Source of the DNA: Amycolatopsis sp. FBCC-B4732
GTDB taxonomy: Bacteria > Actinomycetota > Actinomycetes > Mycobacteriales > Pseudonocardiaceae
Direction of reading: 5' to 3'
DNA: 64,000 nt
NCBI RefSeq assembly: GCF_023008405.1
Contig: NZ_CP095376.1
Span: 7,234,501-7,298,500, forward strand
Notes under the pieces: generated by a model
What the model saw: only the letters and a program-made list of their open reading frames with translations
Database searches by the model: none
What the model was told of the DNA's origin: nothing
In this document: positions 25,084 through 33,962 of the stretch, piece after piece
Layout: each line of letters starts with the position of its first letter
Position numbering within the stretch: the first letter of the stretch is position 1
Made by a program: the position numbers and the translations under genes

Positions 25084-26721
25084 ATGAGCAGTGCGACGGA
25101 GCCGCTCGGGACGCCGCCCGAGGATGAACCGGACATCCACACCACGGCCGGCAAGCTGGCCGATCTGTACCGCCGGTACGACGAGGCGGTGCACGCGGGC
25201 TCGGCCCGCGCGGTGGAGAAGCAGCACGCCAAGGGCAAGAAAACCGCGCGAGAACGGATCGAGCTGCTGCTCGACGAGAACTCGTTCGTGGAGCTCGACG
25301 AGCTGGCCCGGCACCGCTCGACCAACTTCGGCCAGGAGAAGAACCGCCCGTACGGCGACGGCGTCGTCACCGGCTACGGCACGGTCGACGGCCGCCCGGT
25401 CTGCGTGTTCAGCCAGGACGTGACAATCTTCGGCGGCAGCCTCGGCGAGGTCTACGGCGAGAAGATCGTCAAGGTCATGGACCTGGCCATCAAGACTGGC
25501 CGCCCGATCATCGGCATCAACGAGGGCGGCGGCGCGCGCATCCAGGAAGGCGTCGTCTCGCTCGGCCTGTACGGCGAGATCTTCAACCGCAACGTCAAGG
25601 CGTCCGGCGTCATCCCGCAGATCTCGCTGATCATGGGCGCGAACGCGGGCGGGCACGTCTACTCCCCCGCGCTGACCGACTTCGTCGTGATGGTCGACGA
25701 GACGTCGCAGATGTTCATCACCGGCCCGGACGTCGTCAAGACGGTCACCGGCGAGGACGTCACCTTCGAGGAGCTCGGCGGCGGCCGCACCCACAACACG
25801 AAGTCCGGCGTCGCGCACTACCTCGGTTCCGACGACGAGGACGCCATCGCCTACGTCAAGGAACTGCTCTCCTACCTGCCGCAGAACAACCTGTCGGAAG
25901 CGCCGGTCTTCGAACCCTCGGACGCGCCGGCCGGCTTCTTCGACGACGTCACCGACGCCGACCGCGAGCTCGACACGATCATCCCGGATTCGCCGAACAC
26001 CCCGTACGACATGCACGAGGTCATCAACCGCGTGGTCGACGACGGCGACTTCCTCGAGGTTCACGAGCTGTTCGCGCCGAACATCATCGTCGGCTTCGGC
26101 CGGGTGGACGGCCAGAGCGTCGGCGTCGTCGCCAACCAGCCCACGCAGTTCGCCGGCTGCCTCGACATCGACGCGTCCGAGAAGGCCGCGCGGTTCGTGC
26201 GCACCTGCGACGCGTTCAACATCCCGGTGCTCACCTTCGTCGACGTCCCGGGCTTCCTGCCGGGCACCGACCAGGAGTGGAACGGCATCATCCGCCGCGG
26301 CGCGAAGCTCATCTACGCCTACGCCGAAGCCACGGTCCCGCTGGTCACGATCATCACGCGCAAGGCGTACGGCGGCGCGTACGACGTCATGGGGTCGAAG
26401 CACCTCGGCGCCGACATCAACCTGGCGTGGCCGACCGCGCAGGTCGCGGTGATGGGTGCCCAGGGCGCGGCGAACATCGTGCACCGCAAGACCCTCGCGA
26501 ACGCGGCGAACGAGGGCAAGGACGTCGACGCCCTGCGCGCGGAACTGATCCAGGAGTACGAGGACACGCTGCTCAACCCGTACGCGGCGGCCGAACGCGG
26601 CTACGTCGACTCGGTGATCGTGCCGGCGCACACCCGCGGGCACGTCGCGCGGGCGCTGTCGCTGCTGCGCAACAAGCGCGAGTCGCTCCCGCCCAAGAAG
26701 CACGGGAACATCCCGCTGTGA
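25084..26721 (+). CDS. pccB: Acyl-CoA carboxylase beta subunit (propionyl-CoA carboxylase, carboxyltransferase)
   Basis: The 545-residue carboxyltransferase moves CO2 from carboxybiotin to propionyl-CoA (or acetyl-/other acyl-CoA) to make methylmalonyl-CoA. Visible features are the N-terminal [13 protein letters not shown], the first oxyanion region [36 protein letters not shown], and the second loop [15 protein letters not shown]. It resembles AccD5-type subunits. A 4-nt GTGA overlap couples it to the epsilon subunit. The biotinylated alpha subunit is ~11 kb away at 37.4 kb, and mutAB at 55.9-59.9 kb would use the product. Confidence 0.94.
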   Translation: MSSATEPLGTPPEDEPDIHTTAGKLADLYRRYDEAVHAGSARAVEKQHAKGKKTARERIELLLDENSFVELDELARHRSTNFGQEKNRPYGDGVVTGYGTVDGRPVCVFSQDVTIFGGSLGEVYGEKIVKVMDLAIKTGRPIIGINEGGGARIQEGVVSLGLYGEIFNRNVKASGVIPQISLIMGANAGGHVYSPALTDFVVMVDETSQMFITGPDVVKTVTGEDVTFEELGGGRTHNTKSGVAHYLGSDDEDAIAYVKELLSYLPQNNLSEAPVFEPSDAPAGFFDDVTDADRELDTIIPDSPNTPYDMHEVINRVVDDGDFLEVHELFAPNIIVGFGRVDGQSVGVVANQPTQFAGCLDIDASEKAARFVRTCDAFNIPVLTFVDVPGFLPGTDQEWNGIIRRGAKLIYAYAEATVPLVTIITRKAYGGAYDVMGSKHLGADINLAWPTAQVAVMGAQGAANIVHRKTLANAANEGKDVDALRAELIQEYEDTLLNPYAAAERGYVDSVIVPAHTRGHVARALSLLRNKRESLPPKKHGNIPL

Positions 26722-26939
26722 CCGGCGAAGAGCGTCCCCTGCTGCGGGTGGTCCGCGGGAACCCGAGCGACGCCGAACTGGCGGCGCTGACGGCGGTCGT
26801 CGCCGCGGCGTCGTCGGCTTCGCCCGCGGAGAAGCCGAAGCCGCGTACGTCGTGGTGGGGCGATCACGCGGCTTCGCTGCGCAAGCCGCTCCACGCCGGC
26901 GAAGGCGCTTGGCGCGCTTCGGGGCTTCCCGGCTTCTAA
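26718..26939 (+). CDS. Acyl-CoA carboxylase epsilon subunit
   Basis: The 73-residue protein has the layout of AccE/PccE: an N-terminal [17 protein letters not shown] helix, a flexible Ala/Ser/Lys/Pro linker, and an ending of [10 protein letters not shown]...W. It stimulates the carboxylase complex by bridging the beta subunits. Its GTG overlaps the pccB stop codon. This subunit is found only in actinomycetes and supports that assignment for the genome. Confidence 0.93.
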   Translation: MTGEERPLLRVVRGNPSDAELAALTAVVAAASSASPAEKPKPRTSWWGDHAASLRKPLHAGEGAWRASGLPGF

Positions 26940-27394
26940 CGCGACAGGGCGTCGAGGAAGACGGTCGGGACCTCGTTTTCCCGGACGACCCGGCCGAGCA
27001 GCGCCGCGAGCCGGTCGCGGTCCGGGGCGCCCAGACCCGCGGCCAGCTCGGCGACGCGCCGGCACGTCGCCGCGTAGAAGTCCTCGGCGAGTTCGCGGCC
27101 TTCGCCGGTCAGGACGACGTGCACGGCCCGCCGGTCGTCCGGGTCGGGCTCGCGGCGCACGAGCCCGCGCCGGACCGCGCGGTCGACCAGGCCGGTGAGG
27201 CTGGACTTCTCCAGGTGCAGTGTCGCGCCGAGCTCGCCCATGCCGTACGGCTGGGCCATCAGCACGCACAGCAGCTGGCCCTGCTGCACGGTGAGCCCGT
27301 ACTCGCGGGCCGACTCGGCGTAGACGGCGTTCACCAGGAACGACGCCCGCACGAGCCCGGCCACGACACCGAGGTCCTCCCCGCTCTTCCCCAT
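26936..27394 (-). CDS. MarR-family transcriptional regulator
   Basis: The 152-residue protein has the MarR fold: GMGELGATLHLEKSSLTGLVDRAVRRGLVRREPD for recognition helix and wing, with PDDRRAVHVVLTGEG in the wing. It is the second gene of the LLM oxidoreductase operon (9 nt gap). It is likely the repressor acting at the paired AGTTCG-N5-CGAACT sites upstream of that operon. The stop overlaps the convergent epsilon-subunit gene by 4 nt. Confidence 0.88.
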   Translation of the reverse strand: MGKSGEDLGVVAGLVRASFLVNAVYAESAREYGLTVQQGQLLCVLMAQPYGMGELGATLHLEKSSLTGLVDRAVRRGLVRREPDPDDRRAVHVVLTGEGRELAEDFYAATCRRVAELAAGLGAPDRDRLAALLGRVVRENEVPTVFLDALSR

Positions 27395-27403
27395 CCCCCC
27401 AGC

Positions 27404-28297
27404 CTACTTCGCGACGGCCTCGCGCACGGCGGGCACGATTTCCCCGGCCCACCGCGCGGCGGCGACGGCGTCGGGCGTGCTGCCGCCGGGCCCGAAGAGC
27501 ACGAACCCGGCGGCTTCGTGCTCCAGCACGGCACCGGTCAGCTCCTCGATCCACTGCGCCGTCGAGCCCCCGATCCAGCGTCCGTCCTCGGCGCGCGTCT
27601 TCGGCAGCGGCGCCGCGGTGATGCGGCCGGGGAAGTTGTAGACGGTGACGATGTCCCCGGGTTCCCGCCCGGCGTCGACGGCGGCCTGGTCGATGACCGG
27701 GCGCGAGGTGCGGTACCGCTCGCTGAGCCAGTCGGCGGCGCGCCCGGGCATCCACCCGTCGGCCACGCGTCCGGTGACGGCGAGGGACTTGGGCCCGACC
27801 GAGCCGGTCCAGACGGGCGGCAGCTGTTCCCGGGCGGGTTCGAGGTTCGTGACCCGGTGGAACTCGCCGTCGAAGGTCACAGGTTCGCCGCCCCCACCGA
27901 GCAGCTTGACGAGCCGGATGCCCTCTTCGAAGGCGCGGACAGCTTGACCGGGCGTCAGCTTGGTGAAGCCGAGGCGCGCGATGTCGTCCCAGAGCCCGCC
28001 GACGCCCATCCCGAGCACGATCCGCCCCCCGGTCAGCGCGGACAGGGAGGTGATGGTGCGAGCAAGCATCGCGGCGGGCCGGGTGGGCAGGTTGGTGACG
28101 GAGACGAGCCCGGAGATCCGTTCGGTTTTCCCCAGCAGCACACCGAGTTCGGCGTAGGCGTCGAGCCGATCGGCGTAGTACGGGTGATCGGAGACGGTGA
28201 CGAGGTCGAGCCCGGCGCGGTCGGCCTGGACGGCGAGTTCGAGGGTGTCGGGGATGGCCGCGGTGGCGGTGGAGACGCCGATGCCGAAGTGGGTCAT
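27404..28297 (-). CDS. LLM-class (luciferase-like) F420-dependent oxidoreductase
   Basis: The 297-residue TIM barrel has FGIGVSTATAAIPDTLELAVQAD at the N-terminus, SDHPYYADRLDAYAEL, the ITSLSALTGGRIVLGMGVGG region and PPVWTGSVGPKSL, all typical of F420-dependent LLM enzymes. The substrate is unknown. It is cotranscribed with a MarR gene behind a double palindromic operator, so it is probably induced by a small molecule. Confidence 0.87.
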   Translation of the reverse strand: MTHFGIGVSTATAAIPDTLELAVQADRAGLDLVTVSDHPYYADRLDAYAELGVLLGKTERISGLVSVTNLPTRPAAMLARTITSLSALTGGRIVLGMGVGGLWDDIARLGFTKLTPGQAVRAFEEGIRLVKLLGGGGEPVTFDGEFHRVTNLEPAREQLPPVWTGSVGPKSLAVTGRVADGWMPGRAADWLSERYRTSRPVIDQAAVDAGREPGDIVTVYNFPGRITAAPLPKTRAEDGRWIGGSTAQWIEELTGAVLEHEAAGFVLFGPGGSTPDAVAAARWAGEIVPAVREAVAK

Positions 28298-28313
28298 GGT
28301 TCCTCCCAGTTTT

Positions 28314-28355
28314 AGTTCGCACTACGAACTTAACATACAGTTCGTGGTGCGAACT
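28314..28355 (-). promoter_or_regulatory. Double palindromic operator of the LLM oxidoreductase-marR operon
   Basis: Two perfect palindromes of the form AGTTCG-N5-CGAACT lie at 28314-28330 and 28339-28355, with centres 25 bp apart. They lie 16 bp or more upstream of the oxidoreductase ATG. The distal one overlaps the stop codon of the upstream NACHT gene. The MarR of the operon is the natural candidate to bind. Confidence 0.75.
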
Positions 28356-31293
28356 AACTGGCGATCACGGAGGTCCGGTCTTCGAGCCGCACGGCATCAG
28401 CCTCCAGGCACCGCCGGAAGGGGTTGTCGTTGATCCGCTCGAGACGGCTTGCCCACATGGCGCAGACCACCGCCACGAGCCCGGCCGGCACGAACGCGGC
28501 CACGGTGTACCAGGTCAGCCACAAGCCGAGGGTGATGGTGCCGAAGACCAGCAGGGGCACAGCGATCGCGCCGGCCGCCAGCCCCAGTGCCCCGGCCACG
28601 AAATCGTGTTCGGAGAACACGAAGCCGATGAGCACCATGGGGATGAAGAGTTGAAGGACCCAGCTCACCCAGGTCGGCCCCAACGGCCAGGAACCGGTCA
28701 GCACCAAGATCGAGCGGACCACCCCCGCCAGCAGCGGGCCACCAACGGCCAACCCCACCCCGACAACCGACGTGACCAACAGAGCCTGCGTGCTCCGACG
28801 CGGTTTCCGCACTGTTGGCCAATCTTGGGCGCGGATCGGCGTTTCCTTCCGCCCCGGGATGACGTAGCCGTAGATCACCGCACGCACCGGCCACCTCAGC
28901 AGCTCCACCAACCGGCGCTCGTACACCCGCAGTCCGGCCCGGGTGGCGAGGGAATCGATCCTGCTCTCGTCGGCCGCACTCGGTTCCGGCCGTTTGGCGG
29001 CTTCCCGGAAGTACTGCTCGAGGTCCAGCCGGGTGCGCAGCAAGTAACGAATCATTGCCCGCTCGGACCACAGCCGGTCGATTGCCCGCAAGGCGAGCGG
29101 GATACCCAAGCGGGAGTCGATGACGGCGACGCCCTCGGGAAGGTCGGCGAGGCTCGAACGGTCGAGCCACCAGCCGATCCGATCGGCGATGAGGGTCAGG
29201 GGACCGTCCGGCGACTCGCTGAACGGCTGCCAGAACCACCGATCGATTTCGAGACCGTCCTTCGGGACCGGTTGCCGCTTCAGTTCCTCCTCCACGTTGG
29301 GGTCGCTGAGTAGCGCGGCGAGCCACCACGCGGCCCGGAGGGCGACCGGGGAGTGGTCCCAGATGAGCTGGGCGAGGGCGGCCGCCGCGGCGGGAGTGCC
29401 CACGGTGGCCAGGTCGTCGACCGCCCACAGGTATCCGTCGGCGGCGCGGGCGATGAGGACCGGCAAAGCCAGCTCGCCCATGCCGCGCAACGCCGCCCTG
29501 CGATCCTCGTCGGCGCCGTTCCAGGTCGCCAGGGCTTCGGCGGCCTCGACCCGCCCGGATGCCGACAGCGCCAGCATTGCGTCAGCCTTGGCGTCCCCAC
29601 CGGTGTTGACGATGGTGATCAGCCGCCGCAGGACCTCCTGCCCCCGCGGCCGGCCGTCGGCCGCCACGGTGCCGACCGCGGCGACGATCGCCGGCCGGTC
29701 CAGATCCGGCTTGCCCAGGCGGCCCAGGAAGTGGTCGACGACCTGCCGCGCGAACGCGCTGTCGACGCGTTTCACCTCGGCCAGGCACTCCAGGGCGAGG
29801 ATCTTGTGGTGCGTCTCGGGTGAGCCGAAGATCCGGTGGATCACCTTGGTGCTGTCCTGGTTGCTCGCACCGCACCAAAGCTTCACCGTCTCCCGCCACG
29901 CCAGCGGGTCCGCGAGATACCGCCGCAGCAGGCCGTCCGAGTCGTCGGCCAGCTCGGTCGCCGCCAGGTACTCCTGCAGCGTGAGGTGACGGAAGACGAA
30001 GTCGGTCCGATTCTTGGTGAGCGACACCAGCAGCTGGCTGCGGTCGACGATCTCGTCGAGTAGGGGCTTGATGTGCGCCTGGTCGAGGTTGAGATCGGGC
30101 AGCAGCTCCCGGGTCGTCGTGTCCAGTAGCTTCTTCGTGACGGTCAGGCGGTCGTCGACCTCGGTCGTGCTTTCCATCGTGACCAGGGCGACGCGCTGCA
30201 GCACCGCCAGCTTCTCGCCGACTTCGTACACCGTAAGCGAGTCGGCCCGGCCGAGGTCGGTATCCCGACGCAACAGGTGGGTGATCGCTTCCTGGTAGAA
30301 CGCCGGGCGCGAAGTCGGCAGCCGGCGGCCGGTTTTGGCGAAGACCTCGGTCTGCAGGTACGCGATCATCGTCAGCAGCAGCGGGCTGCGCGCGAGACGC
30401 ATCAGCGCGGGGTTCTTCTGCAAGCTCGCGAACACCTCGGCCGCCGCCGAAGTCCCGGCGAGCCCCTCCCACTTACCCAGGAACCGGATGATCGCCGCGT
30501 CGTCGAACTCCGCCACCCGGACGACGTGGGTGAACCGCGGTCCGAGGGGCTGGCCCTGGTACACGACGTCCCGGCAGGTCACGATCACTTGACACTCCGG
30601 GTAGTCCCGCGCGAAGTCGCGCAGCATGCCGAACACGCGGTGCTGCTGGGCGCGGCCGACTTCGTCGAGGCCGTCGAGCAGCAGGGTCAGCCGGCCGTCC
30701 CGCAACGCCTGCTCCGCCACCTCCTTGACCGCGTCCCGGTGGCGGGACCGGGCGGGGTACGCCCGAGCCAGTTCGGACACCACGAGGTCGACCAGCGACG
30801 CCGAGCCGTCGTTGCACCGGTGCAGCTCGATCAAGACGGGCATCCGCTCCGTCGCGCCCGCCCGGACCCGGCGCACCCACATCAGCATCGAGTTCTTCAG
30901 CAGCAGCGACTTGCCTGCGCCGGCGGGACCGATGACGACCGACTGGGGTTGCTCGCGGATCTTCTCGTAGAGGTCCTCCCGGCCGCCCTCCCGCTCGTAC
31001 TGGAGGGGGACGTAGACGCTGTCGATGTCGATCACTCGGTCGGTCACGAACCCGAGAGCGTGACGCGAATAGTCCCGCGACACGACTTCGGCGTAGCGGC
31101 GGATCAACCGCTTCCGCAGCTTCGTTTTCCGGGACAACAGCGCTGTCGACCGGTCGAACGCCTTCGCACCCGACTTTTTGAAGTACTCGCCGAAGAACTG
31201 CTTCGACGCCCACACCACCACGACCGCGACGACGAGTACGACGAAGCCGAAGGGCAGCAGGTACCGGGAAAGATCGACTCCACCGACCGTCAC
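28354..31293 (-). CDS. Membrane-anchored NACHT (STAND) NTPase with HEAT-like repeats and C-terminal membrane helices
   Basis: The ~979-residue protein has an N-terminal membrane helix (~12-29) and a basic linker. Its NACHT NTPase has Walker A GPAGAGKS (122-129), Walker B LLLDGLDEV (204-212), and a sensor-like VIVTCRD. A long helical region follows, then an alpha-solenoid with repeated VxAxxxLAxxG-type units. Three or four membrane helices near the C-terminus precede a short Arg-rich tail. Bacterial NACHT proteins include anti-phage effectors, but others are developmental or signalling. It is a single gene without recognised defence neighbours. The start could be this GTG or a GTG 23 codons upstream (31362). 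Confidence 0.87.
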   Translation of the reverse strand: MTVGGVDLSRYLLPFGFVVLVVAVVVVWASKQFFGEYFKKSGAKAFDRSTALLSRKTKLRKRLIRRYAEVVSRDYSRHALGFVTDRVIDIDSVYVPLQYEREGGREDLYEKIREQPQSVVIGPAGAGKSLLLKNSMLMWVRRVRAGATERMPVLIELHRCNDGSASLVDLVVSELARAYPARSRHRDAVKEVAEQALRDGRLTLLLDGLDEVGRAQQHRVFGMLRDFARDYPECQVIVTCRDVVYQGQPLGPRFTHVVRVAEFDDAAIIRFLGKWEGLAGTSAAAEVFASLQKNPALMRLARSPLLLTMIAYLQTEVFAKTGRRLPTSRPAFYQEAITHLLRRDTDLGRADSLTVYEVGEKLAVLQRVALVTMESTTEVDDRLTVTKKLLDTTTRELLPDLNLDQAHIKPLLDEIVDRSQLLVSLTKNRTDFVFRHLTLQEYLAATELADDSDGLLRRYLADPLAWRETVKLWCGASNQDSTKVIHRIFGSPETHHKILALECLAEVKRVDSAFARQVVDHFLGRLGKPDLDRPAIVAAVGTVAADGRPRGQEVLRRLITIVNTGGDAKADAMLALSASGRVEAAEALATWNGADEDRRAALRGMGELALPVLIARAADGYLWAVDDLATVGTPAAAAALAQLIWDHSPVALRAAWWLAALLSDPNVEEELKRQPVPKDGLEIDRWFWQPFSESPDGPLTLIADRIGWWLDRSSLADLPEGVAVIDSRLGIPLALRAIDRLWSERAMIRYLLRTRLDLEQYFREAAKRPEPSAADESRIDSLATRAGLRVYERRLVELLRWPVRAVIYGYVIPGRKETPIRAQDWPTVRKPRRSTQALLVTSVVGVGLAVGGPLLAGVVRSILVLTGSWPLGPTWVSWVLQLFIPMVLIGFVFSEHDFVAGALGLAAGAIAVPLLVFGTITLGLWLTWYTVAAFVPAGLVAVVCAMWASRLERINDNPFRRCLEADAVRLEDRTSVIAS

Positions 31294-31416
31294 AGAACAC
31301 GGAGTCGACCGGAGGCCACGCGGTGTTACACGAAAGCGATTGACGAGATCGTGAGCTTCCACGCTGTGTACGGACCGTCACAGGAATAGCCGTGGACCGG
31401 CGACTACCCCACGTCG

Positions 31417-31431
31417 TATAGTCCACGTGGA
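31417..31431 (+). promoter_or_regulatory. Probable padR promoter with overlapping palindrome
   Basis: A TATAGT -10 hexamer (31417-31422) abuts the perfect palindrome TCCACGTGGA (31422-31431), about 25 nt before the start of the PadR gene. Overlap of -10 and operator suits autorepression by PadR. Confidence 0.5.
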
Positions 31432-31455
31432 ATAACCGACCCGGAGGGACCACCC

Positions 31456-32082
31456 ATGGCCTCGGCCAAGTTGACGCCGCTCGGCATCGCCGTGCTGGAG
31501 CTGCTGCACGAGCGGCCGATGCACCCGTACGAGATGGCTCAGCTCATGCGTGAGCGGTACGTCAACACGCGGGTCAACGTCAAAGCCGGGTCGCTCTACC
31601 ACACCGTGGAACGCCTGAAGCGCGACGGATTCATCGAGGTCGTCGACACGCAGCGTGACGGCAGGCGGCCCGAACGGACCGTCTACGGCATGACCCAAGA
31701 AGGGCTCGACGAGTTCAACCAGCGCGGTCGCGAGCTGCTCGGCGACCTCGTGGCCGAGTTCCCCGCTTTCCTTTCCGGGCTCGCCGTGATCGACGAACTG
31801 GGGCGCGAAACCTCGTTGATCGAGCTCGAACACCGGGTCACGCGGCTGCGCGCCGCGGTGGCCGCCGACCAGGCCGTGCTGCAGCGGCTGGCCGACGACG
31901 AGACGCCGCCGATCTACTGGCTCGACTGGCGCTACCAGTGCGACCACCGGAAGTTCGAGCTCGAGTGGACCGAGCGGCTCCTCGACGACCTCAAGGCCGG
32001 GCGGATCCCGTTCCAGGACTGCGAACAACCCAAGCTCACGCTCATCACCAGGGAAGACGACGATGAACGCCAGACAAGCTAA
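31456..32082 (+). CDS. PadR-family transcriptional regulator
   Basis: The 208-residue protein has the PadR winged helix (LTPLGIAVLELLHERPMHPYEMAQLM; VKAGSLYHTVERLKRDGFIEVVD) and a C-terminal helical dimer domain. Its stop lies 20 nt inside the downstream MFS gene, so the pair is cotranscribed. This is the usual arrangement of a multidrug-efflux repressor with its pump. Confidence 0.9.
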   Translation: MASAKLTPLGIAVLELLHERPMHPYEMAQLMRERYVNTRVNVKAGSLYHTVERLKRDGFIEVVDTQRDGRRPERTVYGMTQEGLDEFNQRGRELLGDLVAEFPAFLSGLAVIDELGRETSLIELEHRVTRLRAAVAADQAVLQRLADDETPPIYWLDWRYQCDHRKFELEWTERLLDDLKAGRIPFQDCEQPKLTLITREDDDERQTS

Positions 32083-33676
32083 CCCGTGGGCCGCGCTCGG
32101 CGCGCTGTGCCTCGGTTTCTTCATGATCCTGCTCGACACGACCATCGTGTCGATCGCGATCCCGACCATGCTGAACAAGCTGAACGCCGGATTGAACTCG
32201 GTCGTCTGGGTGATCAGCGTCTACCTGCTCACCTACGCCGTGCCGATGCTGTTCACCAGCCGGCTCGGTGACCGCTTCGGGCCGAAGCGGGTGTTCCTCG
32301 CCGGGCTCGTCGTGTTCACCGGCGCGTCGCTGTGGTGCGGCCTGTCCGGCAACGTCGAGATGCTGATCGCCGCGCGGGCCGTGCAGGGGCTCGGGGCCGC
32401 GCTGATGACGCCGCAGACGCTGGCGTTCATCACGCACCTGTTCCCGCCGGCCAAGCGCGGCCCGGCGATGGGCATGTGGGGCGGTGTCGCCGGCCTGGCG
32501 ACGATCGCGGGCCCGCTGCTCGGCGGCGTGCTGGTCGACCACCTCGGCTGGGAATGGATCTTCTTCGTCAACGTGCCGATCGGCGTGATCGCCATCGTGC
32601 TGACGCTGCTGCTGGTCCCGGACTGGCAGCCGAAGCACTCGCACTCGTTCGACCTGCTGGGGATCTTCCTCTCGAGCGCGGCGCTGCTCTGCATCGTGTT
32701 CGGCGTCCAGAACGGCCAGCAGTACGACTGGGGCACGGTCTTCGGCGGCATCACCGTCTTCGAGATCATCGGCGCCGGCGTGCTGCTGCTGGTCGCGTTC
32801 CTGACGTGGCAGCGGTACAACAAGCGCGAGCCGCTGCTGCCGCTGCAGGTGTTCTCGAACCGGAACTTCTCCGCGGGGACGCTCACCGCGACCACGGTCG
32901 GCTTCGCGATGACCGGCATGTTCCTGCCGCTGGTCATCTACATCCAGTCGGTGCTCGGCCTGACCCCGACCATGGGCGGCCTGCTGACGGCGCCGATGTC
33001 GCTGCTGTCCGGGATCGTGGCGCCGTTCGTCGGGCGCGCGTCGGACAAGGTGAACGGCAAGTACCTGGTGGTGTTCGGCCTCGCCGCGCTCGCGGCCGGG
33101 CTGGGGATCATCGCGCTGCAGGCGACGCCGACGAGCAGCCCGTGGGCGTTCGTCCCGGCGCTGCTGGTGTGCGGGCTCGGCATCGGCTGCATCTTCTCCC
33201 CGATGAGCAACATGACGATGGGGTCGGTCGAGCCGCGGCTGGCCGGGACCGCGTCCGGCATCTTCAACACCGCCCGTCAGGTCGGCGGCGTGCTGGGCAG
33301 TGCGGCGATCGGCGTGCTGCTGCAGGCGCGGATCAGCGCGTCCATCGCGGACGAAGCGGCGAAGGCGGCTTCGCAGCTGCCGGAGCAGTACCGGGCGCCG
33401 TTCACGGAGGGAATCGCGCACGCCGCGGCCGGCACGGGTGAGTTCGGCTCGGCCGGCGGGCCGTCGCCGATGCCGGGGGTGCCCGCGGAGCTCGCCGCGC
33501 AGGCGGGGAAGCTGGCGTCCGAAGCTGTCCACAGTGGACTCACGGACGCGGCCCGCGTGACGATGCTGCTGCCGATGGGCGTGCTGCTGCTGGGGATCCT
33601 CGCGGCCCTGCTGCTGCGGAAGGTCAAGCCGCGCTGGGAAGCCCCGGCGCCGGCGCCCGAAGCCGCCGCGGCCTGA
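32063..33676 (+). CDS. MFS transporter, DHA2 (14-helix) drug-efflux family
   Basis: The 537-residue protein has 14 predicted membrane helices. Helix 1 is the typical ALCLGFFMILLDTTIVSIAIPTM (motif D1: LDTTIVNVALP type), and motif A between helices 2 and 3 is GDRFGPKRVF. Motif C-like GPLLGG appears in helix 5. It is predicted to export drugs by proton antiport. Overlap with padR indicates regulated efflux. The substrate cannot be read from sequence. Confidence 0.9.
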   Translation: MNARQANPWAALGALCLGFFMILLDTTIVSIAIPTMLNKLNAGLNSVVWVISVYLLTYAVPMLFTSRLGDRFGPKRVFLAGLVVFTGASLWCGLSGNVEMLIAARAVQGLGAALMTPQTLAFITHLFPPAKRGPAMGMWGGVAGLATIAGPLLGGVLVDHLGWEWIFFVNVPIGVIAIVLTLLLVPDWQPKHSHSFDLLGIFLSSAALLCIVFGVQNGQQYDWGTVFGGITVFEIIGAGVLLLVAFLTWQRYNKREPLLPLQVFSNRNFSAGTLTATTVGFAMTGMFLPLVIYIQSVLGLTPTMGGLLTAPMSLLSGIVAPFVGRASDKVNGKYLVVFGLAALAAGLGIIALQATPTSSPWAFVPALLVCGLGIGCIFSPMSNMTMGSVEPRLAGTASGIFNTARQVGGVLGSAAIGVLLQARISASIADEAAKAASQLPEQYRAPFTEGIAHAAAGTGEFGSAGGPSPMPGVPAELAAQAGKLASEAVHSGLTDAARVTMLLPMGVLLLGILAALLLRKVKPRWEAPAPAPEAAAA

Positions 33677-33680
33677 AAAA

Positions 33681-33721
33681 CCGTGCGAGCCCCCGGTGTC
33701 GGGTGCCGGGGGCTCGCACGG
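33681..33721 (+). terminator. Strong GC hairpin after the MFS gene
   Basis: Perfect 16-nt arms CCGTGCGAGCCCCCGG (33681-33696) and its complement (33706-33721) flank a 9-nt loop, starting 4 nt after the MFS stop. An A tract precedes it, but no U tract follows on the plus strand. Confidence 0.75.
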
Positions 33722-33751
33722 ACCGCGGGAGCGGTGGTCTCCGGCCCGGGA

Positions 33752-33853
33752 TCAGCTTCGGCGCCGGGCCGAGCCGGCCCGGCGCGGCGCGCGGCGTCTC
33801 GTCCACCACGGCGACCTCGGTACCGGCGTCGATTCCGTCACGCGCACGGTCAT
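33752..33853 (-). CDS. Possible 33-residue basic peptide
   Basis: A short reading frame starts at an ATG with a strong GGGAGGTG ribosome site (GGGAGGTGCCATG) and encodes a peptide rich in Arg with a central PWWTRRR. Upstream is an AT-rich patch with the dyad GTTGC-GA-GCAAC (33878-33889), unusual in this GC-rich DNA and possibly a promoter or operator. I recognise no family. It lies in the 286-bp gap between the MFS and maf genes. Coding status is uncertain. Confidence 0.3.
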   Translation of the reverse strand: MTVRVTESTPVPRSPWWTRRRAPRRAGSARRRS

Positions 33854-33962
33854 GGCACCTCCCGCACCGATCCATATGTTGCGAGCAACAACAAAATAAC
33901 TCGCCCAGGAAGTGGTGCCGGTCACAATCCGGTCACGACCGGCGGCCGGGTACCTTCGCCGG

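Noticed and set aside
26936..33676. Defence island around the NACHT gene
   Set aside because: Neighbours are an oxidoreductase-marR operon and a padR-efflux pair. No restriction, toxin-antitoxin, CRISPR or mobile-element genes are nearby.
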